A DNA stretch of 64,000 bases from Powellomyces hirtus (GCA_025526995.1 JAHLKG010000001.1:1674001-1738000), one strand, 5' to 3'; shown: positions 23,665 through 37,099, counted from the stretch's first letter. Notes: generated from the sequence alone by a model not told the origin. Numbers and translations are program-made.

Positions 23665-25329
23665 ATGCTCGGAATAAGCGAAAACACCACCCTCACCCCC
23701 CTCTCCATGCCGCCAGGCCGGTCGGGTTGGCTGCACCCTTCCTCTACCTCGGCTAGTCGACCCGGCAGCGGGGGCAGCAGCAGCAGCAGCCAACGGTCGC
23801 CGAACGCCCACACGCGAGCCCGCTCAACGCCCGCCCTCACATTCGCGTACCATTCGCACCACGACAGCAGTCACAACAACACCTCGGCTTTTTCTCCGCA
23901 CATTGACATTCCGTTCTCGCACCACACCCACCGCAACTCGTGTGATGCATGCAAGCTGAGAGCGGAACGCATCGCGGAAGCAAAGGCCAAAGTGCAGGTG
24001 TTGAAGACAGAGCGGAGGGACGCGGGGGGTGCAGGTGCGCTCCCGCCTTGGAGGCCCGTCGGGGCAGGGACGCCGGGAATGATCAAGACGACCTTTCCGT
24101 ATGTGCACGCCGACCACCACCACCACCACCCCACTGTGGCAACACCACCAGCTTCGCAGGTCAGCCCACCGGCACCCCGGAGTGTCGCGGGAGTGACCTC
24201 TAAAGTCGATTCGGGCCTGCGGTCGGCAGATGGGTCGCCAAGAATCATGGCCTCCCGAAAGGAAGCCGTTTCGGCTCCGGCAAACATGACGAGGCCTGCT
24301 TGGTCAACTCGAGGGACCCCGGCTGTGGATGTACGGCCTGCACCACCCTCCAAGCGACGTCAGTCCAACGCAAGACGACCCTCCGAAGCCGTTGCGCAGT
24401 CACATGTCTATGTCGTGCGTAAGACCTCGGCGTCCAAATTGGCCCCGGCCGCCGAACCAGCAGCGGGAAGTGCAGTTGTCAAGAATGCCGCTTCTGGCAC
24501 GCTTGTGGAGACCTCGGCTCCTGATGAGCGGGACAGCTGCGTTGCCTGCGCACTCAAGACGATCGAATCGGGGCTCATATATCCTCTCGCACAAGCAACG
24601 CTGGTGACTGCTGAATCCTCGCCTGAGCACGCGTGCGTGGTGGACGAGGCTGTTTGCGCAGTAGCTATCTGCGCCATCCACCCGCGCGCCGTCGCTGCCG
24701 CGTCTCACCATACAATGGAGGAACAGGAGTGTTGCTCGCACGACCACGTCCCAGAGACACGACTGCACATGCTCCCTCCTCCCGCTGCGACCGACCCGCC
24801 CGAGACCGCGACCTGCCGCAAGGACACGCGATGGTCGGCTGAAACGGCACCGACCGCCCCCGCCGCCGCCGCTCCCCCGCCCACCGCACCCACACTGGTC
24901 CTCCCACCGCGGCGCCCCCGCGTCGACATGTCCAACCTCACCGCCGTGTCCACGCACCTCGAATCCGCCGTCGCAGCCATGACCACCCTCCACAAAACCC
25001 TCACCGCCCCCGCACCACCCCCCGAATCCAAACACGCCTACATGCACGCATCCACCACCCTCGTGCACCTCGCGCGCGCCCTGCACACGTCCTACGCGGC
25101 GCCCGCCCGCACCTGCGCCGACCCCACCCTCCGCACGACCCTCGCCGCGGCCCTGCAGCAGGTCGACTCGCTCGCGGCGCAGCTCGCGGCCGTCACTCGC
25201 CGCAAAGCCGCCGATCCGACCGACCGCGACGTGGACGCCTCGGTCCTTGCGTGTGCCCGCAACCTGTGCGCTGCGGGCTTGAAGGCGGTCGATGCTGTCT
25301 CCGCCGTTGGGATTACACTGCCCGTTTGA
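23665..25329 (+). CDS. Unknown protein, 554 residues, Ala/Pro/Thr/His-rich
   Basis: A single long frame from the first ATG after a pyrimidine-rich leader. I do not recognise a family. The N-terminal third is Ser/Pro/His-rich with a His run encoded by CAC repeats. Two short CxxC elements occur, SCDACKLRAERI (about residue 92) and SCVACALKTI (about residue 292), in otherwise cysteine-poor surroundings. The last ~130 residues are predicted helical (HLESAVAAMTTLHKTL, ALQQVDSLAAQLAAVTRRKAA) and may form a coiled coil. GC content at third positions rises steeply towards the 3' end. A long opposite-strand frame (24400-25446) is a shadow of this GC bias. It could be a structural or regulatory scaffold. 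Function unknown. Confidence 0.65.
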   Translation: MLGISENTTLTPLSMPPGRSGWLHPSSTSASRPGSGGSSSSSQRSPNAHTRARSTPALTFAYHSHHDSSHNNTSAFSPHIDIPFSHHTHRNSCDACKLRAERIAEAKAKVQVLKTERRDAGGAGALPPWRPVGAGTPGMIKTTFPYVHADHHHHHPTVATPPASQVSPPAPRSVAGVTSKVDSGLRSADGSPRIMASRKEAVSAPANMTRPAWSTRGTPAVDVRPAPPSKRRQSNARRPSEAVAQSHVYVVRKTSASKLAPAAEPAAGSAVVKNAASGTLVETSAPDERDSCVACALKTIESGLIYPLAQATLVTAESSPEHACVVDEAVCAVAICAIHPRAVAAASHHTMEEQECCSHDHVPETRLHMLPPPAATDPPETATCRKDTRWSAETAPTAPAAAAPPPTAPTLVLPPRRPRVDMSNLTAVSTHLESAVAAMTTLHKTLTAPAPPPESKHAYMHASTTLVHLARALHTSYAAPARTCADPTLRTTLAAALQQVDSLAAQLAAVTRRKAADPTDRDVDASVLACARNLCAAGLKAVDAVSAVGITLPV

Positions 25330-25886
25330 CCAGTTGAGAACCTTTGGGGTTTTGTTACCTCGTTCGTGTACATATTTGTAGAAATACCTACCTCTCTCTC
25401 TCTCTCTCTCTCTCTGGTGGAATAGCGACAGACCCCCAAATCCCACCGACCCTGTAGTCTAGGCCTAGAGTATATATGTATATACATGTGTATATGTGAA
25501 CGCTTTTTCTCTGGACGGGCAGGGGCAAGGCCAATCTATTCTCGTTGTTGCGATTTCCTGAAAAACACAACCAAGGGCGCGCTTGGGGATTCATTCTAGA
25601 GCCGAATGTACGCGACGCGAAACACAAAATTGATATTAAAGATAACTGGGGGAGGACGGGAGAGATAAAAGTGAAATCTATGTACACAAGATATAGAAGC
25701 GAGGGGGAGGGAGGGAGGACGCGCAAGAATGTTGGGGGGCGGGCGTGTTCGTGACCCTGCACAGAACAGCGGGGTGGGGGGTGGGGGCATTCTGCGAGTA
25801 TTGCGGTGGGGCGGGCGGGCAAGTAGGGGCGTGGGAGAATGTGAGAGAGAGCGGGGGGGTTGTGAGACTGTACGCTAACGCACATT
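25330..25886. other. Convergent intergenic region with simple repeats
   Basis: About 560 bases between the 3' ends of the unknown protein gene and FTR1. It contains a (CT)n tract at about 25391-25416 and an AT-rich TATATATGTATATACATGTG patch near 25471-25490. No gene was seen. Confidence 0.5.
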
Positions 25887-27130
25887 CTAGTTGATGTTGT
25901 TGTTGTTGAGTGGCATTTCTTCATGAATGTCGTGCGCCGCCGCGGGCTGCTTGCCGACGTGGTGGTTGTGGTGGTCGTGTTGGCGCAGCTTGCGCTTGTG
26001 TTCGACAAACTTGATCGAGACGAGCCAGACAATGACGGCGACCCAGTACATGCAGTAGCCCGAGACGGAGGCTTTGGTTCCAATGTTGGACCAACCGGCG
26101 AGGGCTTGGAAGATGCTCCAGCCCTTGTCGCGCGGGTCGCAGCACGTGAGGTACCACAGGGCCTGGTCGCGGATATTGACGGGGATGGCGGCGCCATCGT
26201 CGCCCGAGCCCGAGGGGTAGAGGAGGGATTTGAACCAGCGGTCTGCCTCGAGGGAGCGGATGCCGCGGGCAAAGAGGCCGGCGGCAATGATAAAGAGGAG
26301 GGCGGTGGAGGCAATGAAAAAGTATTTGAGTTTGATGCGGGAGCCGCCGACGTAGAGGGCGACGCCGAGGAGGGCGCCGACGAGGATGCCGGTGATGGCG
26401 GCAATGGGGAGGGATTTGGTTTCTTCGGCGAGACCAATGCCGCCCATAAACACGACGGCTTCGATGCCTTCGCGGAGGATGGTGATAAAGGGGACGAAAA
26501 AGAGGGCGTACTTTTCGCTCGACGCCATTTCGGCCACGCGGGGAGCAAAGCGCTGCAAAAAGGTCCTCTTGGCCGCAGCCGGGGCAGTGGCAGTGGCAGT
26601 GGCCGAGTCCTTGGGCAACGTCTCGGCGGAGGAACTGGTGGCGGCTTCACTGTCCTTGTCGGCGACGGGTCGACGACGGGCGTCCATTTCCTTCATGAGT
26701 TTGAGGCGCCATTTTTCCTGGTGTTCGACGCGCGAGGATTTGAGCATGACGACGCCGACAATGGTGATGATGAAGGTGGCAATGATGGCCAGGGCGCCTT
26801 CCCACACCATCTCGTGCTTTTCCCAGATGTTTTCCGAGAGGGCGTAAAAGACGCCAATGATGACGGCGGCGACAATGATGACAATGGCGAGGCCCAGGGC
26901 GGTGCCGAGCCAGACCTAGATGCAGGAGAGAGGGTGTGTGAATTATGATGAAGGGCATGTGGTGGTTCCAAGGTGCAAGGTCCAACCTGCTTCCTGAGAC
27001 GCCTGTACATGACGGGATCATTGGCAAACATCTGCTTGCAAAAGGTCAACAGCACCGAGATGATGATGGCGGCCTCGAGGGTCTCGCGGAAGAGAACAAA
27101 GAAGGCGGGGATGGAAAAGTAGTTCCCCAT
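25887..27130 (-). CDS. FTR1: High-affinity iron permease Ftr1
   Basis: Two exons (26987-27130, 25887-26915) give 390 residues with about seven membrane segments. Both iron-channel REXXE motifs are present: RETLE at 15-19 and REGIE at 196-200. The first has Thr where yeast has Gly, a known tolerated variant. A long acidic/Ala/Thr-rich cytosolic loop (about 120-165) lies between the repeats. The tail is His-rich (HDHHNHH). Ftr1 forms a plasma-membrane complex with a multicopper ferroxidase (Fet3). No ferroxidase gene is in this window. The start is fixed by FFVLFRETLE close to the N-terminus. The 5' flank carries runs of GATA on the plus strand, a microsatellite that may or may not bind iron-responsive GATA factors. 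Confidence 0.93.
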
Positions 27131-27445
27131 GGTTGTGTCTTGGGTGGGGGGGATGGAGCGGGGGGAGGCGGGGGGAGTGTGAGGGAGGCAGTTCTTTTTA
27201 TCATGGCGTGGGGAAGAGTGGATGGAAGAGCGGATAGAGAAAAGAAAGTGCGGCCTTTCTGCGGAGGGAGGCGGCTTCCGAGAGGCATAGATAGATAGAT
27301 AGAGAGATAGATCCCGCGTCGCCCAAAGAGAGAAAACTTTTTGACGGACGGTGGAACAAGCGCACGGCACGCACACGAAACGGAGCCAAGCGCGGAACCT
27401 CGCGTCCAGTCAGTCAGTCAGTCAGTCAATCGATCACACTTCCAT

Positions 27446-27476
<31 letters not shown>

Positions 27477-27990
27477 GCAAATGGCGGAAGGCGGAAGGCG
27501 ACAGCCAATCGGATTGTGAGATGTAACCATACTACATCCAGTCTCCTGCCTGATGGATAGATATGGGGGCTGGATCTAGGCGCTGATGGATGTAGTCCAT
27601 CCCTCCTACATCTATCCATATCCATCATCGCCCAGGTTGAAAGTGAATTGAGTGAGTTCCCTCTGAGACTCTGAGACTCATGGACAGATAATATCGATCG
27701 CTATTATTTGGTTGACAGTGAAAGACTCTCTTGTTAGGATAGGATAAGATGGCTATCATTGGGTTGAGAGAGAAGGAGAGGAAGAGCAGCTATATGTATG
27801 GGTTGATATGAGATTCACAGAGACGACGGACTATAAAAAGGCATTGTAAGGGAAGGGACTACATCCAGCATTGCTTTCTTGTCGCTGTCCACACGTGACT
27901 ATGTCAGTCAGCCAGTTGCTCTTCCTTCCTTCCTTCGTGCCATCGTTCGTTTCTTCGTTCGTTCTTTCGTTCGTTCGTTCGTTACTCAGA
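27131..27990. other. Divergent intergenic region rich in microsatellites
   Basis: About 860 bases between FTR1 and the WDR5-like gene. Simple repeats: (GATA)n at about 27289-27312, (CAGT)n at about 27407-27427, (AAG)n at about 27447-27475, and (TTCG)n at about 27941-27984 directly before the downstream start codon. A segment at 27551-27625 contains GGATGTAGTCCATCC and flanking sequence that can fold back on itself. No gene was recognised. Confidence 0.6.
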
Positions 27991-29996
<2,006 letters not shown>

Positions 29997-30514
29997 GAGA
30001 TGGCCCCCCCCGCGGCATACACCCATCCTTCTCGCTAGCTAGGTCTGCAGTGGCTTCTGCACCCACCCTCTGTCGGTCAGGTGACTACTACTACTCCTAC
30101 TACACATGCCCCCCTCCCTACCCACAACACACGCAACAAACGTCCCGCGCTTTTCAGCGCGTCACAATATACATGAATGGTCCATTGTGCATCCCACATC
30201 ACTATCTACTCTGAATGGACAAACATCCGGGTCGTCCCTCCCCGCGTTCCAGCTTGCCCCACGCCTTGTCCTTTTTGTGTGAGTCGTTCGTGGTGAGTGT
30301 TTGCCGTTTGTTGTCCAACCTGGAGAGCGTGGCGTGGTGATAGATAGTACACAAACTGTAAAAAATCACGCACGTGGAAACAATAAAAAAATAAAAAATA
30401 AAAAAATAAAATAAAATACATTTTTGCTATACAAACACCAACCACCCCCAGATCGCATGTACGCGCAGGGGTTTTGTTTTGTTCTTGTTTTTGTTTTCGT
30501 GGCCCCGCCCGCTC
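29997..30514. other. Convergent intergenic region (SWD3 / ENP2)
   Basis: About 520 bases of two 3' flanks. A tract of AAAATAAAAAATAAAAAAATAA type (about 30383-30418) is likely the terminal A-rich region. No gene was seen. Confidence 0.45.
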
Positions 30515-33195
30515 TTAATGCCCTCGCCCGCGGCCTCGCCCGCCTCCTCGTCCACCTCCCGCACCCCGTCCGCCGGCTCCTCTGCCTCCACGTCCACCGC
30601 CGCGGCCTCTCCCTCCTCCGCCTCGTCCGCCTCGGCCACCACCCGCAGCTCCCCGCCCGCCACTGCCGTCATGGCCCCCGCGGGCGTTTCGCCCGACATT
30701 GACGGCCGCGCCGCCGCGGCCTCGGCCTCGGCCCCCACGCCGGGTTGTGGACGCTGATGATGGAGCGGTTCGGCCTGTATCGTAGTCGTCCTATTTTGTG
30801 CGCGTGCGACGAGAGAGAGAAGAAAAAAAAAAGAAAAAAAGAAAAGGGGGGGGGGGGGTTAACAAAATATACAGACGTTTGGGGTGTGTCTGTATCCCAC
30901 GCACGCAAACTTTTGTACCTCGGCATGATCCTCCGTCGCACCGGGCTGGAACGTGATACTAAAGTTCCCACTGCGCGAGCTGCTGCCGCTGCGGTGCACG
31001 CTCTCCCGCGCGCCATTCGCACTCGGGTCGCGTTTGAGCCGGTCTTCAAACGACTGTTTGTGCTGTTGCTGTTGCTGTTGTTGTGGTTGTTGCTGTTGTT
31101 GGTGGTGGTGGGTTTGCGTGTGTTGGAGTTCGTAAAAGGAGGGGCCTTTTGTGGACCGCGCGTTTGGGGTGGATGGTTTTTTGGGCTGCGTGTGCCGGGT
31201 GAAGCGGATCTGGTTGTCGTCTGGTGGTGGGGGGGTGGAATGAGAGTTAGTTGAGTTGAGAAGCAAAGTGGAGGGAAAAGGAGGGCGGGGGGGGGGGGGG
31301 GAGTGTGTGAAAGTGTAGTGAAGGTGGGGAGGAGGGGGGTTGCCTACCCGAATCATCCGAATTGTAATCGTCGTCTTGATCCAGATCCTCACTGCCGCTC
31401 TGCGGGTCCGAGTCTGACAGAGTCTCGTCCTCTTGCTGCTGTTCCTGGACTCTGGTGAACGCGTGGCGGGCGGTCGCCATGCGCGATTCGGACGGGTGGT
31501 GCAGTTTCCACTCATGGCTCGTCTCATCGACCTGGAAATCCTCGTCCTTGAACAGGTCCGCAAAGCGGGCGTCGCCGAGCGGGTTGGCGGCGGACGCGTC
31601 GGTGCGGCGGTCGGGCATATCGCGTTTGCGCTTCTTGTTCTTTTTCTTGGGTTCCCCGTCCGAATCGAGTTCTGACGCGTCCTCGTCGTCGTCGTTGTCA
31701 TCTGCCATGAGTTTGACGGCCATGTTGCGGTTGATTTTGGGCAGTTTCTTGACGGCCGAGATGCGCGACGCGCGTTGCTTTTCAATGCGGTCCTGCACCA
31801 TGCGTTTCTTGTACTCGTCGTATTCGAACGGGTTGGCGATCGCCTTGGCTTTTTCATACAGGCGCAGATCGAGGAAAAAGCCATGCATGTACGCTTTGAG
31901 CACGTTGGTGCCCACCAGGTGCTCCAGGCCCAGATTCGTCAGTTCTTTGCGCGTGACGAATTTATAGTCGTCGTACATTGTCTGCGTGGGGTTTTCCTCC
32001 AGTTCTTCCGTGAGGTTGTCGAGGTACGCGCACCATTTGGGGGCGGGGCCTAGTTGGGGGACATAGTACGTCTGGATGGGCACGCCCTCGTTGGCGACCA
32101 TGACGAGTCCCGAGTCCGGCCAGACGCACACGTCGTTGATGTCGGTGGGCGGTTCGATGGCCGTAAATGCCTTGCCCGTGTCCTTGTTCCAGATTTTGAT
32201 GATTTTGGTGTCGGCCGACACAACGTTGCCGGTGGAATGCATGTGGAGGGATTTGATGGGGAAGCCGTACTGGTGGTCCTTGACGACGATCGGCGACGCG
32301 GAGCGGAGGTCGTAGGTCAGCACGTGGCCCGTTGCGGTGCCGACCGCGTACGTGAGGCCGTCCGCAGCGAACTGGAGGGCGGTGATTTGCGGGAACGCGT
32401 CGAGCGAGTCGCCCCCGAGGGACTTTACGACGGCCGCGCCGACATCCAACGCGCCAATGCGGCGCCGTTCGCGCGGGTGCCAGAACTCCAACCGTCCATC
32501 CTCCCCACCAAACCCAAACAACTGATGCGCCGGGTTGATATGCACGACATTGACGGCGGGACAATCCGTCACCATCCCACTCAAAAACCGGCCCTGGTCC
32601 AAATTCAACCGCCACACCTCGCTACTCGCGCCCGCAACCATCAAATCACACGTCGGGTAATGGTACGCCAGCGCGCGGCCGAATTTCGGCACCCTCGTTT
32701 TATAGTGCAGGCCAAACTGGGTATGCAGCTCCAACGTGCGGTCCGCCTGCAACATGATCGTCTTGGTCCAGTCGTCAGACAGGATCTCAAACGCAACGTT
32801 TTCGCAGTCCTGGTGACGGTCGAACTTCATCGATTTCTGCGAAAGGTCAAACACTCGCATCTGCGGTTGGTACACCCCCGTCGCGATAATGTAGTTGCCG
32901 TCGCGGGTTGGCTGGATACGGAGGGACGCTTCCGGGAACTCAAAGTCTTGGATAAGTTCAATCCGCCGGCGGTATTCTAGAACAACCCCCACACACAAAA
33001 AAAGCGTATACATAAGTGGGCCGTTTCTCAGAAAGTGAGGGCATGAAATGGGGCATGCCTTGTGGCATTGTGGCACGCACCTTGGTCCTTTTTCAAGCTC
33101 TTTGCATTCCGCCGGGCCAGCCAGTCTGGAATCGCACTCCTCGCAGCGCTGGTGACCGAGTAGATCTTCACCTGGTTGGCGTTGGAGACCTGCAT
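30515..33195 (-). CDS. ENP2: Ribosome biogenesis protein Enp2/NOL10 with RGG tail
   Basis: Four exons (33081-33195, 31348-32976, 30919-31220, 30515-30790) give 773 residues. The N-terminus MQVSNANQVKIYSVTSA, the WD40 propeller (about 40-350), the conserved block YDDYKFVTRKELTNLGLEHL and the NUC153-like segment are diagnostic for NOL10/Enp2, a nucleolar SSU-processome factor for 18S rRNA maturation. After an acidic/Lys-rich region (about 500-590) and a His/Gln-rich stretch comes exon 4, which encodes a tail of almost pure RGG/GRG repeats (about residues 700-773) ending GRGRGRGH. Such a GAR domain is typical of nucleolar proteins such as fibrillarin but is not usual for Enp2. Exon 4's splice acceptor (ATAG, 30791) follows a long T-rich tract. 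Confidence 0.9.
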
Positions 33196-33746
33196 GGCAA
33201 ATGTCGTGTACTGGCAACAAACCCCTTTCCGAGTCCTATCTATTATCGATATGCAAAGTGCCAAAAACGTCAAACCCGAAAAAAACAAAAACAAAAATAA
33301 AAAAGGGCGCGCGAGCATTTCGGCATTGACAATTCCCAGTGACCTGCATTTGGGATGGTGACTGTGCCGCGCCAATCTGTGACTGAATGGACTGGACTTG
33401 ACACTCGACTAGACGAAACGCCAACACACCAGAATCAAAAAAGCTATGGACAAAGATTTATTCGGATATTTACAACCATGAATGAAGAAAAGAAAAAAAA
33501 AAAGTAACTCTGATCCAAACAACCATAGACTGGGTGGAGGGCAGACAGACAAAGCGCGTCGTCCCCCACATTCTTGGCGGCTGATCAAACTCCTCGTTCG
33601 CTCGCCCCCGATTGACAGGTCACATCATTGTCCCAAATGACAAGAAGCGAACACGGGGAGGGCACGAGAACCGACGCGGGAAAATGATATCGCTCTATAT
33701 AAAAACTTTGAGAGGAGAGAAATCTCACAATGACCGTCCCAGACCA
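33196..33746. other. Intergenic region (ENP2 promoter / WOPR-1 3' end)
   Basis: About 550 bases. Contains an A-rich tract with AAACAAAAACAAAAATAAAA (33284-33303) near the ENP2 start. No gene or RNA was recognised. Confidence 0.4.
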
Positions 33747-35305
33747 TCATCGTTGTTCTCCCGGTTCCCAATCCATTGGGCTTGGACCATCGTGGGCATG
33801 TTGAGGTTCGTGGTCAGGGTTTGTTGGAGCACTCGACAAACCAAGACGGCTCACCCCCTCCAGACTTCCTCCACCTCGACGGTAGTCTTTGCCGGGAGTC
33901 CAGTTCATGTGGGCCAGGAACATGGGGGACTTGTCGCCGTTCGACGCAATCATATTCGACTGGGATGGGAAATGGTGAACAGACGATGGCTTCGGTACAG
34001 GCAAGACCAGCTCCCTTTTCGAAGCGCCCACCGCCCCTTCCACCAGTCCGATTGGCAGTGATCGTACACTGGGTGTCCGATGAGGAGAGGTATGTCCCCG
34101 GCTACCATACTGTGAGTTTTGGAACTCGGGTGGAGAAGTCATGGCGGAAACGCTAGACAGTATGGAAGGCGACCGATGCAAGGATGTTGGCGAGACCCGA
34201 GAGGAGCTTGCCATGTTTTGGTGAAAAATCGGATGCTTGTTCTGGTCATAGTGAGACTCGCGTGGTTGCGGTGGTGGCACGACCACCTGAAACCCCTGAT
34301 GGCTATTATCCATCCCTTCGGTTCGTGGCGGATTCCATGGCTCGTCGTGACTGTGGTATGAGCGCACAGATTGAGCGTCAAAAGAGCGTACAGAGTAGTT
34401 GTCATAGGACCGAATGGAATGGTTGTCATAAGATCTGAACGAACGCCCGTCGTCCATCGAGTTCATGGAGTGAATGCTCATGTGCTTGCCCGAATCCTGT
34501 GACGGTCGTGGGTGATCAAGCTCAAACTGGCGCTTGGTTTGAGCAGCATCTTGGCGGTACGGAGATGCGTCACGGGCGGGTTTCGCAGGCTTTGATTTAG
34601 GGACAGGAACATAATTTGGTCGCACGTATTCTCCGGTTTGCGACGAGGCAACTGAGGGGGTGTAGGAAGCGATAGACGAACGAGACGAGGTGATGGAGAC
34701 GGCTCCGCTGTCGGGTGTGAATTCCGGGTATATGTCGGTAGATATGACCACGTCCGAGAACATTGGCATGTCGGTGGGCGCCTCCAGCAAGCTCCGATTA
34801 TGGTCCGTGCGCAAATAGTACGAGACAAGATGCTGTTTTCGGCCGTTCGATGTGGTGATGGAGATGGCCTTTTTTGTCAGACCACCTTCTTTGATCACGT
34901 ATTCAATCTTTTCTTCCGTGACGCCTGGGATGGTCGTTTTGCGAGCTTCGACTTCACGGTAGATAAGGAAGCTACCGTTGATACGACTGGGTGACCAGTG
35001 CTTGCCATCTGTCCACCTAGAAAGAGGCGAAACCAAAAAAAAAAACAAAAAACGTATTGGTCATAAACCCTCGAAACTGCATTCCCATTGGGCCGTGCAT
35101 GCGGCATTGCGTGGCGCCCATTTGCTTACCGTTTTATACCACTCTCCTCCTCATCCCATATAAAGACTGCGCCTGACCTGACATAGGCCATGCGCTCCGA
35201 CTCTGAGAGTCTTCGCTGGACTCGCTTGAGCATGTTCAGGCGACATGCCTCGAACAGCAGGAGAGCGTCGTTGGGTGAGTTGACAGCCCCGTGAAAGCTC
35301 TCCAT
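33747..35305 (-). CDS. WOPR (Gti1/Pac2-family) transcription factor, copy 1
   Basis: Two exons (35130-35305, 33747-35016) give 481 residues. The first half of the WOPR DNA-binding domain is encoded by exon 1 (DALLLFEACRLNMLKRVQRRLS, FIWDEEESGIKR). The intron splits the CG|G arginine codon, after which comes the hallmark WTDGKHWSPSRINGSFLIYRE. The second WOPR half, with KKAISITTSNGRKQHLVSYY, completes the domain by about residue 140. The remainder is Ser/Pro/Tyr-rich and disordered, with YDNHSIRSYDN-type repeats. Relatives Wor1, Ryp1, Gti1 and Pac2 are master switches of morphology, sporulation or virulence in other fungi. Its targets here are unknown. A paralogue with the same intron position lies at 43687-45292. 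Confidence 0.92.
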
Positions 35306-35957
35306 GGCAGACGGTTGTGGTCTAGGTTCCTATGGGATTCTTTGTAACTGGCTATGGCTGCTGGGTGTAGGAGAGGGTGTGGACGTCTTCTGGGGAAGCG
35401 ATAACCGTCTGCGATGCGGGGCGTCGAGGGACTCTGGCAAATTGCAGAGCGGACAGAAATGGCTGGCTGGGTTGAGAGGTGGCAAGTCGTTGGTATTTGT
35501 CGAGTAGGAGGTGGTGGAGGGGGTTGAGGTGGCTAGGGTGGGTAAAAACAGACACTGACAGAACGAAGAGTGGGGGCGTGAGATAATAATAGCCAAACCG
35601 ATAAAAAAAAAAGCGAGAGAAAGAGAGAGAGAGAGAGTTGATTTGCAGTATGGATGTTAAGAAGGAGAAGGTGTTTTGGGTTTGGCTTTTGGCTTTGGCC
35701 TTTGGGCGGGCAAAAAGCAGTCAGTCAGTCGGTCACTCCCGATACCCGTCCTTCTTTCTTTTGATGCAACTGTATGATATGCTTTCCGTATGCCTTTCCC
35801 TCCCCATGGCTGGTTTAAGTTTTGCTTTTTGGCTGCTGACTCGGATGGAGGGAGGGGGTCACGTGCCATAGCCAAAACGCCCATCCCATTCACTCATCAG
35901 CATTTCAAACTTTGTATTACCTTTGGTATTGCACTGCGGCCACAGAACCATGATGCC
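35306..35957. other. WOPR-1 5' flank
   Basis: About 650 bases upstream of the first WOPR gene. Short frames on the minus strand (35330-35596) could be upstream ORFs in a long leader, as seen for other WOPR genes, but nothing in the sequence proves it. A (GA)n tract sits at about 35613-35636. Confidence 0.35.
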
Positions 35958-36568
35958 ATGACGCACAAATACCGGGAATTCGGTCATCGTGGGTTCGCGT
36001 TCACATTCGCCTCAGACAGGGGGTTGCGCCGCGCCGGATAGTCGAGAAACCAGGTGCGGGGGAACGCGTACGTCGACTCTTCTGAAGCCGTCTTCCGAAA
36101 AGACTTGGAGCTTGATAAGGCCAAAGTGAGAGTTGCCCGTCCGGCGGGAACTGTGTAGTAAATTGAGACATATCCAACAACGCCAGACCCGGAAAGCAAA
36201 ATTGAGAGGTCGCTTCCACCATTGGAAGCCCATTGTCAAGGTTAAAGGCGACTTCATTGTGCCGAACTATCCATAGGAGGTTCTCAATGCATACAAGGAA
36301 AAGACTGTGGGGGAACTAGCGTGTTTGCAATCAAGACCAACTGGATCCCTCAGCCGTTCGGAACACTCCCGACACCATTATTTCACCAACCGATACCAGC
36401 GACGGTCCCATTTGCTGCCACCATCTTGCCGAATACAAACCTCGCCGCATAGCTGCCAGGTCCATCTTCACCCAGTTCATGAAGGAGAAGGGCAACAATC
36501 CGAAAATCGTCTATGAAGTCAAAAAGCAAGTCAACAATGGGCCAATCCTTTCCACCAGTTACTTCTGA
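35958..36568 (+). pseudogene. Decayed protein-coding gene of unknown family
   Basis: Coding-like protein segments follow one another on the plus strand but shift frame and meet stop codons. In order: MTHKYREFGHRGFAFTFAS, then NAYVDSSEAVFRKDLELDKA, then KGDFIVPNYP followed by a stop, GTSVFAIKTNWIPQPFGT, and finally ARSIFTQFMKEKGNNPKIVY in another frame, ending at a TGA at 36566-36568. At least four disruptions are needed to link them. Some junctions could be unrecognised introns, so a live multi-exon gene is not fully excluded. I do not recognise the family and I have not reconstructed it. Confidence 0.4.
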
Positions 36569-36736
36569 CTCTCCCACGACAAATTTATTCAAGTGCCTGG
36601 GTCGTACAATCACAAAATGCATGCATTGAGGAATTGCGCGGCATGTAGTCTATTTTTTGGAATAGGTTTGTTGAAATAGGAGGATTCGCCCACATTCAAT
36701 TTCCATCACAAGCGCTTGCATCCTTTCACGAAGCGC

Positions 36737-36818
36737 ACCTCTGTATCAATAATATGAATACCGTACTAAATCGCCGCTGTCCTGTGCATCGTTGACAAAT
36801 TGGTGACCCCTCATTTTT
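36737..36818 (+). repeat. Dispersed direct repeat, copy A
   Basis: About 80 bases whose pattern (CTGTAT.AAT.ATATGAAT.C, then GTTGACAAAT, then TGTGACCCCTCA or GGTGACCCCTCA) recurs at 39371-39448 in the same orientation with scattered differences. The two copies bracket about 2.6 kb of the gene-poor island. Confidence 0.6.
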
Positions 36819-37099
36819 ACCATAGAATACATGCTCGCTTCCCCCCCTCGGTTGGTTTCGGCTGGAAATCATGGCGCAGCCCGACGCGAAGCGAGCCTCC
36901 ATTCTAACGGTATGGCCCGCGAATGTCGACTTTGTTGCAGAACGCGTCTCATCTTGCCAACTGATCCATCTCATCTTCGCATGCCGGATCTAACAGCAAA
37001 AACACACGAAAGATAACTCAGATAACTCAGATACATCAACTCGAACGGTTTCCAATCCCTCTCTCTTCATCTTACCGTCAAATTCATCTCATCACCATC

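Noticed and set aside
24400..25446. 348-codon minus-strand ORF
   Set aside because: Shadow frame in a GC-rich coding region, ending in a CT microsatellite, with no recognisable domain.
26210..26245. tRNA B-box-like sequence (GGATTTGAACC)
   Set aside because: It lies inside the FTR1 coding exon and no cloverleaf can be drawn around it.
25923..26948. 341-codon plus-strand ORF
   Set aside because: It is the antisense shadow of FTR1, with Gly/Asp/Glu-rich composition from reversed codons and no domain.
32054..32980. 308-codon plus-strand ORF
   Set aside because: Antisense shadow of the ENP2 WD40 exon.
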